A stretch of DNA of 64,000 bases from Peptococcaceae bacterium BICA1-7 (GCA_000802095.1 JUEB01000011.1:248001-312000), one strand, 5' to 3'; numbered from the stretch's first letter, positions 17,463-26,323 are shown. Translations and numbers: made by a program. Notes: generated by a model from the sequence alone, not told the origin.

Positions 17463-17939
17463 CTATTCTATTTTAATAGCCCTTCTGGATAAAACCGGTC
17501 GATCGCCCGAAACGGTTTGGTCCTGACGAAGTCCGAGAGCTATTTTCCGTATCAGATTAATGCCTGTTTCAAATTCTTCTTCTGTAAGCAAGCTTTTTAC
17601 CCGGTCAAAGAAAAGCCGGAGATGCTTTTTTACCTTTTCCAGCAGTTCGCTTCCCTCTTCGGTAAGGGCAACAGTAACGATCCTGCGGTCTTCTTCACTG
17701 CGGTCCCTCTTCAACAACTTTTTTCTCACCAGCCGGTCAACCACCCCGGTAGCTGTGCTCATAGGCACAGACATACCCTGGGCCAGGGCGCTCATGGTAA
17801 TGTTATCATGCCTTTCTGCCAGCATCAGGGCGGCCAGCTCAAATCTGGACACCGACAGCTCTATTTTAATCAGCTCTTCGGGCATCACAATCTTCTGAAT
17901 GTTGTCAAGCATAAACTGATATAAATCATTATAGTCCAA
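17463..17939 (-). CDS. MarR-family transcriptional regulator
   Basis: A 158-residue winged-helix regulator. The HTH (MSALAQGMSVPMSTATGVVDRLV) lies at about 48-70 and the wing DRSEEDRRIVTVALTEEGSELL at about 77-98, both typical of MarR. The start is TTG with GAGGTAG upstream. Two copies of the same TTCG-N5-CGAA repeat, one before this gene and one before the ArsA-like gene downstream, suggest it represses itself and that ATPase. The ligand is unknown. Confidence 0.9.
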   Translation of the reverse strand: MDYNDLYQFMLDNIQKIVMPEELIKIELSVSRFELAALMLAERHDNITMSALAQGMSVPMSTATGVVDRLVRKKLLKRDRSEEDRRIVTVALTEEGSELLEKVKKHLRLFFDRVKSLLTEEEFETGINLIRKIALGLRQDQTVSGDRPVLSRRAIKIE

Positions 17940-17958
17940 GTGTCTACCTCAGTATGAT

Positions 17959-17979
17959 ATATTTCGTAAAGCGAACTAT
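17959..17979. promoter_or_regulatory. MarR-type operator upstream of marR
   Basis: ATATTTCG-TAAAG-CGAACTATT: TTCG-N5-CGAA inverted repeat with the same flanks as the site at 17424-17444; probably the autoregulatory site. Confidence 0.65.
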
Positions 17980-18032
17980 TACAAAGATAAAATATCATGC
18001 CGACTATTATTTGTCAATATTTATAAACCTCA

Positions 18033-18067
18033 ATAAAAAGGATCGCAGGCCCGAAAGCCTGCGATCC
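18033..18067 (-). terminator. intrinsic terminator of the acyl-CoA ligase gene
   Basis: On the minus strand GGATCGCAGGC pairs with GCCTGCGATCC (11 bp) followed by TTTTTATT. Confidence 0.88.
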
Positions 18068-18089
18068 GATGGTCAATTTTTCGGGGTGA

Positions 18090-19721
18090 TTATTCACCCT
18101 TTTGCTTTTTTATTTCTTCTTCCCTGAGGAACCTTCTCAGCACCTTACCCACTGCGGTCTTGGGCAGTTCCTTCCTAAACTCGATGGCCTTGGGCACCTT
18201 GTAGGCAGCCAGCTTGCTCTTGCAGTAGCTGATCATCTCCTCCTCGGTGCCCGACTGGCCTTCCTTGAGCACCACAAAGGCCTTTACGGTCTCGCCCCGG
18301 TACGGGTCGGGCACCCCGGCCACCACGGCCTCCTGCACCTTGGGATGCTCAAAGAGCACCTCCTCAACATCTCTGGGATAGATGTTGAAGCCTCCAGCTA
18401 TGATCATATCCTTCTTGCGGTCCACTATGAAGAAGTAGCCGTCCTCATCCATTTTGGCTATATCCCCGGTGTAGACCCAGCCATCCTTCAGAGTTTTGCC
18501 GGTCTCCTCGGGCATGTTCCAGTAACCCTTCATCACCTGGGGCCCGGTTATGCAAAGCTCCCCTATCTCTCCCGGGGTCACCTCTTTTTCCCCTGTTTCC
18601 AGGTCCACTATCTTACAAATGGTATCGGGCACCGGCAGTCCTATGCTGCCTACTTTCCTCTTGCCAATCATGGGGTTGCAGTGGGTAACAGGCGATGTCT
18701 CAGACAGCCCGAAGCCTTCCACCAGAAAGCCCCCGGTCAGCTCCTCGAACTTTTGGGACACTTCCACAGGCAGGGGAGCCGACCCGCTGATGCAGTACTT
18801 GATTGACCTTACATTGATATTGGCAATCCCGGGGTAGTTTATAACCCCTATGTACATGGTGGGAACACCCGGGAAGAGGGTGGGCTGGTACTTATCTATG
18901 GCCTGCATCACCGATTCAATCTCAAACCTGGGCACCACTATCAGGGTGGCGGCATTGGCTATGCCAAAGTTTATGCAGGTGGTCATACCGTAGGAGTGGA
19001 AGAAGGGCAGCACCGACAGAACCCTCTCCTCACCGTACTTGCACCCCTGGAACCACTCGGACACCTGCAGGGCATTGGCCACTATATTGCGGTGGGTCAG
19101 CATGGCTCCCTTGGAGACACCGGTGGTCCCCCCGGTATACTGAAGGATGGCCAGGTCGTTGGCGGCATCTATCTCTACCCTGGGGGGCTGGGCCGGGGTG
19201 GAGGCCAGCAGGGCCTCAATTTTAAGTACGTCCTCCCCTTCTACATCCAGGGGCGGCCCCAGGCTGAAAAGCAGCACCTTCTCCACCGGAGTGAGGTCAC
19301 GAACATTTTTAATGCGGGGATAAAACTGGTCATAGGCTATAAATACCTTGGCCCCTGAATCTTTCAGTATGTGCTCCAGCTCTCTCTCCACGTACATGGG
19401 GTTGACCTGCACCACCACTCCGCCAATCTTCTGGATGGCGTAAAAGGCCACGATGTACTGGGGACAGTTGGGAGTCATGAGGGCCACCCGGTCCCCTTTT
19501 TTAACTCCAAGCTCAAACAGCGCAGTGGCGGCCTTGTCCACCATGCCCTTGAGCATCTGGTAAGACAGCTCCAGGCCTGCGAAGGCTATGGCAATGCGGT
19601 CAGGCAACTGGCTAACAGCCTTTTCCAGCAAATCCGGCATGGTCAGCCCGGGATACTCCAGAGAGGGACGCATACCTTCAGGGTAACTTTTGAGCCACTG
19701 CTTTTGATTGGACGGTGTCAT
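18090..19721 (-). CDS. long-chain fatty-acid--CoA ligase (AMP-forming)
   Basis: A 543-residue adenylate-forming enzyme. The P-loop-like ILQYTGGTTGVSKGAMLTHRN is at about 180-200, VEGFGLSETSPVTH near 330, YTGDIAKMDEDGYFFIVDRKKDMI near 420-445 and the C-terminal catalytic Lys region (YKVPKAIEFRKELPKTAVGKV) near 510. It makes acyl-CoA from a fatty acid, ATP and CoA in the cytoplasm. ATG at 19721 is preferred (GGGGG upstream) over TTG at 19751. The inverted repeat at 19740-19755 lies just upstream, a probable repressor site. Confidence 0.92.
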   Translation of the reverse strand: MTPSNQKQWLKSYPEGMRPSLEYPGLTMPDLLEKAVSQLPDRIAIAFAGLELSYQMLKGMVDKAATALFELGVKKGDRVALMTPNCPQYIVAFYAIQKIGGVVVQVNPMYVERELEHILKDSGAKVFIAYDQFYPRIKNVRDLTPVEKVLLFSLGPPLDVEGEDVLKIEALLASTPAQPPRVEIDAANDLAILQYTGGTTGVSKGAMLTHRNIVANALQVSEWFQGCKYGEERVLSVLPFFHSYGMTTCINFGIANAATLIVVPRFEIESVMQAIDKYQPTLFPGVPTMYIGVINYPGIANINVRSIKYCISGSAPLPVEVSQKFEELTGGFLVEGFGLSETSPVTHCNPMIGKRKVGSIGLPVPDTICKIVDLETGEKEVTPGEIGELCITGPQVMKGYWNMPEETGKTLKDGWVYTGDIAKMDEDGYFFIVDRKKDMIIAGGFNIYPRDVEEVLFEHPKVQEAVVAGVPDPYRGETVKAFVVLKEGQSGTEEEMISYCKSKLAAYKVPKAIEFRKELPKTAVGKVLRRFLREEEIKKQKGE

Positions 19722-19739
19722 TACAATACCCCCTTTATT

Positions 19740-19755
19740 ATGATTGAGCAATCAT
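19740..19755. promoter_or_regulatory. inverted repeat upstream of acyl-CoA ligase
   Basis: ATGATTG-AG-CAATCAT is a perfect 7-bp dyad, followed by TCATTAAT. TetR-type fatty-acid regulators bind similar TGAnTGA-type dyads; the regulator itself is not in this window. Confidence 0.45.
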
Positions 19756-19892
19756 TCATTAATATGTAATAATAGCCAATTATACAAAGTATTTAAATAT
19801 GTATAACTTTCTGTTAATTAGAGTTAACACTTTTTAATTTCTACGCTTTTAAGCAAATCCCTTTTCAATTATTGAAAAAAAATGAAGAAGAA

Positions 19893-20345
19893 TCAGACAG
19901 ATTGGCAAAAAAAGTTGAAGGCCCTGGTAATGGCTGCAATTTCAGTAGCGTTGTCGTAAAAGCCCCTAAAGCCTCTGATAAGCCTGTTAAACCGGACCCA
20001 ATATGCCTTTTTAACAGCCTTGCCCAGCTCTTTTTCCGGTAAGGACATTTTTTCCAGTGGTAATTCCAATATCTCAAACACTTTTTGCATGCTGTCAATC
20101 TCTATATCATCAAAGATTGACAGCATTCTTAAAAGGGCCTGGCAATATAGCAGTTCCCCGTTATTTAAGGGGGGCTCCAAAAAAGATGAGTGCCAGAGCA
20201 ACATGTCCAGGACCTCATCTTCGGTACGGCTTTCCACCAATAATTCACCTAAAATATTAATAATAACTTTCCGGCGGCACTCATTTTCAAAAATTTGCCA
20301 CCACAGGCAGGACACTAATTTTTCGATGCTGTGATAGCTTTTCAA
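19893..20345 (-). CDS. helical protein of unknown function next to MoeA-like genes
   Basis: A 150-residue all-helical, Leu/Glu-rich protein (starting MKSYHSIEKLVSCLWWQIFE). TTG at 20345 is chosen because GGAAGAGGT precedes it and it lies five bases after the stop of the MoeA-like gene; the frame upstream only mirrors that gene. The size and helix content recall TorD/NarJ-type chaperones of molybdoenzymes, but I see no diagnostic motif, so that is speculative. It is the last gene of the fdhA-moeA-like operon. Confidence 0.5.
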   Translation of the reverse strand: MKSYHSIEKLVSCLWWQIFENECRRKVIINILGELLVESRTEDEVLDMLLWHSSFLEPPLNNGELLYCQALLRMLSIFDDIEIDSMQKVFEILELPLEKMSLPEKELGKAVKKAYWVRFNRLIRGFRGFYDNATEIAAITRAFNFFCQSV

Positions 20346-20350
20346 ATTGT

Positions 20351-21571
20351 TTACCTCTTCCCTACGGCAAGGCCAACCGGGATTACCGTCACCCTGGAGC
20401 CCCGATCTACCGGGCTGTGCCCCGCCGGCAGGTCCACCAGGGCATTGTAGCCCAGTAGTGAGCGAATCATGCTGGACTTCTGGCCCGGCAGAAGGCTTAC
20501 CACCCATCCACCAGGGCTGCAGTGAGCATACCCGCGCAGAAACCTGCGGGGGCCGCCCTTCCTGGGAAAGGCATCCAGGCTTTGGGCCTCAAATGCTCCG
20601 GGGAAGGGGTCAATACCCTGAAAGGACCTGATCACCGGGGCTGCCAGCAGGTGATAGCCCACCGCGCAGGCCGCCGGGTTTCCGGAAAGGGAAATAACCG
20701 GTACTGAATCGCAAAAGGCTACCCCGCTGTGACTGCCCGGCTTTATTTTTACTCCCCAGAATGCTACCCCGCCCCCGGACTCCCTGATCAGTCTCAGGGC
20801 GCAGTCACAGGCCCCCGAGGCCGTTCCACCGATGGTAATGACCAGGTCGGAGCTCTGTATAAGACTTTTTAGTCTGCTTTTCAAGCAGTTATAATCCTCT
20901 CCCCCGGCAGTGTCCAAAGATATCACCGTGCCTCCGTCAACAGTAGACAGAGACGCCAGAAGAGGCCCGTTGCAGTCCCGAACCTGCCCCGGCCCGGGGA
21001 CTAAGCGGGCTGGGATTACTTCACTCCCCAGGCTTAGTATAGATATCCTGGGACTGCGGTACACCGGCGCCTCATTGATGCCATAAGCGGACAAAGCTCC
21101 CACCAGTCCCGGGCCAACCCGGTCACCACGCCGGGCCAGCAGCTCTCCGGCCCCGAAGTCCTCTCCGGGAAGCTTTATATTTAAACCTTCCACGATATCA
21201 GCCTTTATGATCACCCTGTCTCCGTCAGTGACAGCCAGTTCCTGGGGCACAACCGCCCCTGTCAGGCCAGGGACCGGACCACCTGTTAATACTCCCGCTG
21301 TCTCGCCGGAAACCAAACTGCCACCCGGCATTTCCCCGCTACCGAGACGTTCCCTGACGGTAAACACATTGGTAAGGCCCACATCCTCCCGGTGGACCGC
21401 ATAGCCGTCCACCGCAGCCTGGGGATACCGCGGCAAATTCTCAGGAGCCCGGAGGTCGGCCGATAATATTCTTCCCAGGGCTTTTACCGGTGTAAGCAAT
21501 TCACCGGGGAGGGGTATCACTTTGCTTAATATAAGTTCCCGGGCTTCCTCCAACACTACATTGCTTTGCAC
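20351..21571 (-). CDS. divergent MoeA-family protein
   Basis: A 406-residue MoeA-like protein: PRYPQAAVDGYAVHRED near 48-64, LTGGPVPGLTGAVVPQE near 95, LSLGSEVIPARLVPGPGQVRDCNGPLL near 180-207, the MPT-binding motif as ITIGGTASGACDCALRLI (about 245-262) and SLSGNPAACAVGYHLL near 293. The usual GGxSxGxxD is GGTASGACD here, so the Asp is kept. It follows a second MoeA-like gene and a formate dehydrogenase. A specialised role (for example tungsten or a particular enzyme) is possible but unproven. Confidence 0.82.
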   Translation of the reverse strand: MQSNVVLEEARELILSKVIPLPGELLTPVKALGRILSADLRAPENLPRYPQAAVDGYAVHREDVGLTNVFTVRERLGSGEMPGGSLVSGETAGVLTGGPVPGLTGAVVPQELAVTDGDRVIIKADIVEGLNIKLPGEDFGAGELLARRGDRVGPGLVGALSAYGINEAPVYRSPRISILSLGSEVIPARLVPGPGQVRDCNGPLLASLSTVDGGTVISLDTAGGEDYNCLKSRLKSLIQSSDLVITIGGTASGACDCALRLIRESGGGVAFWGVKIKPGSHSGVAFCDSVPVISLSGNPAACAVGYHLLAAPVIRSFQGIDPFPGAFEAQSLDAFPRKGGPRRFLRGYAHCSPGGWVVSLLPGQKSSMIRSLLGYNALVDLPAGHSPVDRGSRVTVIPVGLAVGKR

Positions 21572-21595
21572 CTGATTACATACCTCCGGAGTCAG

Positions 21596-22621
21596 TTATA
21601 TTGTTTTGCCAAAGGAGCAGGCCGGGTACCTGCAGACCTGGCACTCCTCGCACAGCCCTCCCTGCCCGAAAGCCGCTGCCTCGTCTTTCGAGACCCGCTC
21701 CCCGGCGAATATCCGGGGTAAAATAAGGTCTAAAACAGTGGTCCGGTTAAACATTACGCAGCCGGGCAGGCCGCAAACAGGAACGTTTCCCAGGTAGGCC
21801 ATCATGAACATGGATCCCGGCAGCACCGGGGCGCCGTAAAATACCACCTCGGCCCCGGAGGCCCTGATCCCGGCAGGGGTCACATCATCAGGGTCAACAG
21901 ACATGCCTCCGGTGACCATGATCAGTTCCGCCCCCTCAGCCACCAGCCTCCTTATCTCCATGGCTATCAGGTCCGGGTCGTCGGGAACGATCACCTGCCC
22001 CAAAAGCCTCCCCCCCAGGGGTACCAGCTTTTTCTTGAGAACACTGCAGAAGCCGTCCGATATTCTGCCCTCGTATACCTCGCTGCCGGTGGTGACTATT
22101 CCGGTCCACCGGGGATGAAAGGGCTTGACGGAAATAAGGGGGCCGTGCTTGAGACAGATACCCTCGGCTTTTTCCAGCACATCCCTGGCAATAGCCAGGG
22201 GAATTACCCGGGTGCCGGCCACCACCTGCCCCCGGGTCACCACCCTGTTGCCGTGGAGGGTGGAAAAGACAACCCCCTCCAGGCTATTGACCATCTTCAA
22301 GATATCTCCATTTACTTTGAGCAGCCCGTCACAGTCCGCCTTTAAGCTTACCTTGCCCTGGTTGGGGTCATCCCGCAAAAGGCCGGGACCGGCAGCGTGG
22401 CCGGACAGCCTTAAGGCCGCCTCATCCTCATGCACCAGATCCTGGTCGGGCTCCCAGACATAGACATTCTTTTTCCCCATATCCAGCAGCCGGGGCACAT
22501 CCTCATTGCGGATAACATGCCCCTTGCGGAAGGCCCGGCCCTTTTCCAGGCCGGGCACAATTTTGGTTATGTCGTGGCAGAGCACCAGGCCCACTGCCTC
22601 TTTGACTGGAACCTCCCGCAT
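21596..22621 (-). CDS. molybdopterin-binding protein with C-terminal Cys cluster
   Basis: A 341-residue MoeA/MoCF-type protein. The MPT-binding region is GIVTTGSEVYEGRI (about 173-186) and IMVTGGMSVDPDDVTPAGIRASG (about 233-255), with GLPGCVMFNRTTVLDLILPRI near 284-304. The N-terminal 100 residues are not the usual MoeA domain. The end carries CEECQVCRYPACSFGK, four Cys that could bind a metal or Fe-S cluster. It starts one codon after the FdhA stop, so it belongs to the fdhA operon and probably serves that enzyme. Confidence 0.8.
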   Translation of the reverse strand: MREVPVKEAVGLVLCHDITKIVPGLEKGRAFRKGHVIRNEDVPRLLDMGKKNVYVWEPDQDLVHEDEAALRLSGHAAGPGLLRDDPNQGKVSLKADCDGLLKVNGDILKMVNSLEGVVFSTLHGNRVVTRGQVVAGTRVIPLAIARDVLEKAEGICLKHGPLISVKPFHPRWTGIVTTGSEVYEGRISDGFCSVLKKKLVPLGGRLLGQVIVPDDPDLIAMEIRRLVAEGAELIMVTGGMSVDPDDVTPAGIRASGAEVVFYGAPVLPGSMFMMAYLGNVPVCGLPGCVMFNRTTVLDLILPRIFAGERVSKDEAAAFGQGGLCEECQVCRYPACSFGKTI

Positions 22622-22624
22622 GAT

Positions 22625-25309
22625 CTATTCCCCCGCAACTTTTTGCATTTTAACGGCACAGACCTTGTATTCACCGGTCTTGGTCACCGGGTCCACGGCA
22701 TTGCTGGTCAGGGCGTTGGTGGGGCTGTCCTTGTAGTGGAAGGACATCCAAATCATGCCAGGAGGAACCCGGTCGGTAACACCAATTCTGGTGGTCAGCT
22801 CTCCGCGCCGGGAGGCCACCATCACCCTGTCGCCGCTTTCAACTCCCAGCCTTTCAGCATCGTAGGGATTAACCTCGGCAAACTCCTTGGACCAGATGCT
22901 CTGGATGCCGGCAGAATAAGGAGTGGTGACATTATAGTGGTACAGTATGCGGCCTGTGGACAGTAGGAACGGATATTCCCTGTCCGGCAGCTCAGCCGGA
23001 GGTATGTGATCGATGCTCTGGAACAGCCCCTTGCCCCTGGTAAAACTGGAAGCGTGCAGATAGGGGGTTCCGGGGTGATCTGCAGACGGGCAGGGCCACT
23101 GAAGCCCCTTATCCTCTATCCTTGCATAGCTGATTCCAGCGTAAGAAGGAGTGAGGGAAGCCATTTCGTTGAATATCTCTTCCGCGCTCCGGTAGTTCAT
23201 GGGATAGCCCATCCTGTCCCCTAAGGCCATAATAGACTGCCAGTTGGCCATGCCCGGAAGGGGATCTATGGCCTGGCGCACTCTCTGCACCCTGCGCTCG
23301 GTATTGGTAAAGGTCCCGTCGGTCTCGGCGAAGCTGGCGGCCGGAAGCACCACATCGGCGTATTCCGCAGTTTCGGTCATGAAGAGCTCCTGCACCACCA
23401 AAAATTCCAGCTTTTCCAATCCGGCCCGTATGTGATTGCTGTCGGGGTCGGTGAGCACCGGGTTCTCACCCAGTATATACATGGCCTTCAGCTCACCGTG
23501 ATGGGCCGCTTCAAACATCTCCGGAATCATCAGCCCGGCCTCGCCTGGCAGGGGAACGCCCCAGGCTTTCTCAAACTTGGCCCGGGAGGCCGGATCGGTT
23601 ACCTTCTGGTATCCGGTGTAAACATTGGGCAGCGCCCCCATGTCACAGGCCCCCTGCACGTTATTCTGACCCCGGATGGGATTAACCCCGGTGCCCGGGC
23701 GCCCCAGGTGGCCGGTCAGCATGGCCAGGTTGGCGACGCTCATCACATTGTTGGTGCCGCATATATGCTCGGTAATACCCAGGGTGTAGAAAAGCATGGC
23801 CCTGTCGGTGGTGGCGTACAGCCGGGCCACGGTATACAGGTCCTCCACCGGCACCCCGGTCAGGCGGGACACGTAGTCGGGGGTATACTTTTCCACTGTT
23901 TCCCTGAGAGCCTCGAAGTTTTCGGTTCTCTCCTCAATAAATGACTGGTTGTGCAGTCCTTCCTTTATAATTATGTGCATCAGCCCGTTTAAGAGGGGTA
24001 TGTCGGTTCCCGGCTGAATGCGCAGCCAGTGGTCGGCCTCCTCTGCCAGCTCGATGCGGCGCGGGTCCGCCACTATGAGCTTGGCCCCCCGCCTGGCCGC
24101 CTTCCTCATTTTATACCCTGCCACAGGGTGAGCCTCGGTGGTGTTTGTCCCGATAAGGAACATAAGCTCCACTTGCTCTAAATCGGAAAAAGAATTGGTC
24201 ATTGCGCCGCTGCCGAAAGAAGTGGCCAGACCGGCCACCGTCGGAGCGTGTCAGGTACGGGCACAATGATCAACGTTGTTAGTGCCCATCACCACCCTTA
24301 CTAATTTTTGAACCAGGTAGTTCTCCTCGTTGGTGCACCTGGCCGAGCTAAGGGCGGCAAAGGCCCCGGGGCCATACTTCTGCTTAATTTCTCCCAGTCT
24401 CCCGGCGATCACATTAAGGGCCTCATCCCAGGTGGCAGGCTCCATTTTGCCGTTTTTCTTAATATAGGGGGTATCGAGCCTCTTTTCACTGTACACAAAG
24501 TCCCAGCCGAACCGGCCCTTAATGCACAGGGAGCGCCCGTTTACCGCGCCACCGCTCTTGGTGGTGACACCCATTATCTTTCCTTCCTTGACACAGAGTT
24601 CGAAGTTACAGCCTGTGCCGCAGAAGGGGCAGGTGGTCTTTACCCTTTTCAGCTCATAGCGGCGGGCGCGCCCCTGCATCTGCTTTTCCATAAGGGCTCC
24701 GGTGGGGCATACAGCAACGCAGCTGCCGCAGAAAACGCAGTCAGACTCCAAAAGCGGAGAGTCCCCGAAGGTGGCCACCTTGGTGTCAAATCCCCGGTAG
24801 GCAAAATCAAGATTGTCTTTGCCGGTGATTTCGGCGCAGGCCCTGACGCACTTGCCGCACAGTATGCACTTGTCGGCGTCCCGCACAATGAAGGGGTTGT
24901 CTTCCTCCACCCCGTAGGCGTGGGTTTTCCCCTTATAGGGGATTTCCTTCACACCGTACCGGTAGCAGTAGTCGGCCAGGCGGCAGTCCCCCATTTTTTC
25001 GCAGGTAAGGCAGTCCTGGGGGTGGTTGGCCATTAATAGCTCCAGTATTGTCTTCCTGGCCTCGGTCACCGGTGGCGACTCAGTCCACACCACCATGCCG
25101 GAAGCTACCGCCGTCACGCAGGAGGCCGGAAGATTGCGCATCCCCTCAATTTCCACCACGCACAGCCGGCAGGCCCCGAAACGGCTCAGCTCCGGGTCGT
25201 GGCAGAGGCGTGGAATATGTATTCCCGCCTGCTCAGCAGCCTCCAGCACTGTAGTCCCCGCCGGGACCTCCACATCCCTTCCGTCGATTTTAATTCTTAT
25301 CAGGTCCAA
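22625..25309 (-). CDS. fdhA: selenocysteine formate dehydrogenase catalytic subunit (copy 1)
   Basis: One 894-residue protein read through an in-frame UGA at 24251-24253, giving Sec at residue 353 in NNVDHCART-U-HAPTVAGL, the FdhF/FdhA active-site motif. Order: [2Fe-2S] domain (CHDPELSRFGACRLC, about 36-50), His/Cys [4Fe-4S] region (CLTCEKMGDC), two ferredoxin clusters (CILCGKCVRAC, CVFCGSCVAVC), the [4Fe-4S] of the Mo/W domain (CPFCGTGC), then the bis-MGD catalytic domains. It oxidises formate or reduces CO2. A SECIS-like hairpin follows the UGA. TTG start with GGGGGAG upstream. It heads an operon with two MoeA-like genes and is preceded by riboswitch-like leaders. Confidence 0.95.
24222..24253 (-). 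promoter_or_regulatory. SECIS element of fdhA copy 1
   Basis: Twelve bases after the UGA, GTGGCC pairs with GGCCAC around the loop GGTCT. The loop and stem match the bacterial SECIS pattern (GGUCU apical loop) recognised by SelB. Confidence 0.85.
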
Positions 25310-25347
25310 TAATCATCACTCCCCCGTCAAATAATCAGCATTACAAC

Positions 25348-25373
25348 TAAAAAACCTCCAGCCCGGCTGGAGG
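25348..25373 (-). terminator. leader terminator between the second riboswitch-like RNA and fdhA
   Basis: On the minus strand CCTCCAGC pairs with GCTGGAGG (loop CGG) followed by six T. It lies about 40 bases upstream of the fdhA start, so it is an attenuator-like expression platform, not a gene end. Confidence 0.85.
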
Positions 25374-25410
25374 TAAAAACGCGACAGCAAAGGAAACCGG
25401 CATAACTCTA

Positions 25411-25490
25411 TAGCAAACCCGGCCCCCGGTGCTCTCCTTTCCAACCACGGGAGGCAAGCCCGTTTCCAGGCTTACCCAATGGCCCGCCCC
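25411..25490 (-). ncRNA. Moco-riboswitch-like RNA, copy 2 (proximal to fdhA)
   Basis: Read on the minus strand, the core (25426-25477) has GGGTAAGCC, loop GGAAAC, GGGCTTGCCTCCC, then GGTTGGAAAGGAGAGCACC. AAGCC pairs with GGCTT. The blocks GGAAAC, TGCCTCCC and GGAAAGGAGA are shared with the copy at 25640-25690. The GCCTCCC and GGAAAG blocks agree with my memory of the Moco RNA motif, which senses molybdenum or tungsten cofactor upstream of Mo-enzyme and Moco genes. A terminator follows, then fdhA. Control of formate dehydrogenase by cofactor is the likely role. Confidence 0.65.
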
Positions 25491-25542
25491 CTTGACACAG
25501 TGTTTTAGGAGGCTAAGCTCGGAGAATTTTAAATTTAAATAT

Positions 25543-25581
25543 AAAAAAGCTTTTGCCCTATGCAAAAAAGGACAAAGCTTT
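25543..25581 (-). terminator. terminator between the two riboswitch-like RNAs
   Basis: On the minus strand AAAGCTTT (plus two C) pairs with (GG plus) AAAGCTTT through two mismatches and is followed by TTTTTTAT. It places a stop point behind copy 1, so each copy has its own hairpin. Confidence 0.65.
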
Positions 25582-25629
25582 AATCAATGCAAAAATTTAA
25601 GTAAGCCCTTAGGGCAAACTTAGTTTTTA

Positions 25630-25705
25630 GCTTTTTAAAGCAGTGTTCTCCTTTCCGCAATGGGAGGCATGTCAGTTTCCCGGCATACCCTGCAGGCCCG
25701 GTAGC
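25630..25705 (-). ncRNA. Moco-riboswitch-like RNA, copy 1 (distal)
   Basis: Minus-strand core 25640-25690: GGGTATGCC, GGGAAACT, GACATGCCTCCC, then CGGAAAGGAGAACACTGC. It keeps all the conserved blocks of the downstream copy while the paired bases differ (ATGCC/GACAT versus AAGCC/GGCTT, including an A-T to T-A swap). GCAG upstream pairs with the final CTGC. Conservation of unpaired blocks with changed stems is what a functional RNA shows. Confidence 0.65.
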
Positions 25706-25817
25706 CATACCACTTAAAGCTTAGGCCATCCGGACTCGGAGATTGTATAGTTTATATTTCTGTAAATAAACCCATTTTCCTTCCCCCATTGTTTACAGCT
25801 CTAAAAAATTAATGTGC

Positions 25818-26318
25818 TTATGTGTAGTCCCGTCCGCACCTTGACCATAAAAAATCCGCCACCCCGCTGAAATCTTCCAGGCCAAATACAGGAACCCCCA
25901 CCTCCCAATTGGTGTCGCTGACTATGGCGATAAGCTCCCGGGGGTCGGTTATCAGGCTTCTGGTATGGGCTGACCGGTTTATTTCAATTTTAGGCTTATT
26001 TCCTCTTTTATAGCCCTCGGTAAGAACTATGTCCATATCCCCCATAGCCCGGGCCAGATGGTCCAGGTCCATCTCAGCCTCCACCCTGCGGAACACCGCC
26101 ACCTTTTTGGCGGTGGAAATGGCCACGGCGTCGGCCCCGGCCCGGGAGTGCCTCCAGGTGTCCTTGCCGGGGGTGTCAATCTCTATGTCATGACCATGGT
26201 GCTTTATAATCCCCACCTTTATATTCCTGGCTTTCAGCTCCGGTATAAGCTTTTCCAGAAAAGTGGTTTTTCCGGAACCGGAATAGCCCACAAAGGAAAC
26301 TACCGGTATTTTTTTCAA
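25818..26318 (-). CDS. mobB: molybdopterin-guanine dinucleotide biosynthesis adaptor MobB
   Basis: A 166-residue GTP-binding protein with Walker A GYSGSGKTTFLEKLI near 10-25, GIIKHHGHDIEIDTPGKDTWRHSRAGAD (about 36-63) and VLTEGYKRGNKPKIEI near 105-120, all typical of MobB. It helps attach GMP to molybdopterin with MobA. TTG at 26318 has GGGAGGA about ten bases upstream; an overlapping GTG at 26327 is possible. It follows the RND transporter gene by only a few bases although the functions differ. Confidence 0.9.
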   Translation of the reverse strand: MKKIPVVSFVGYSGSGKTTFLEKLIPELKARNIKVGIIKHHGHDIEIDTPGKDTWRHSRAGADAVAISTAKKVAVFRRVEAEMDLDHLARAMGDMDIVLTEGYKRGNKPKIEINRSAHTRSLITDPRELIAIVSDTNWEVGVPVFGLEDFSGVADFLWSRCGRDYT

Positions 26319-26323
26319 TGCCG

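Noticed and set aside
24251-24253. fdhA copies as broken pseudogenes
   Set aside because: UGA lies exactly at the Sec position in both, with a SECIS-like hairpin; no other stop or frameshift is present.
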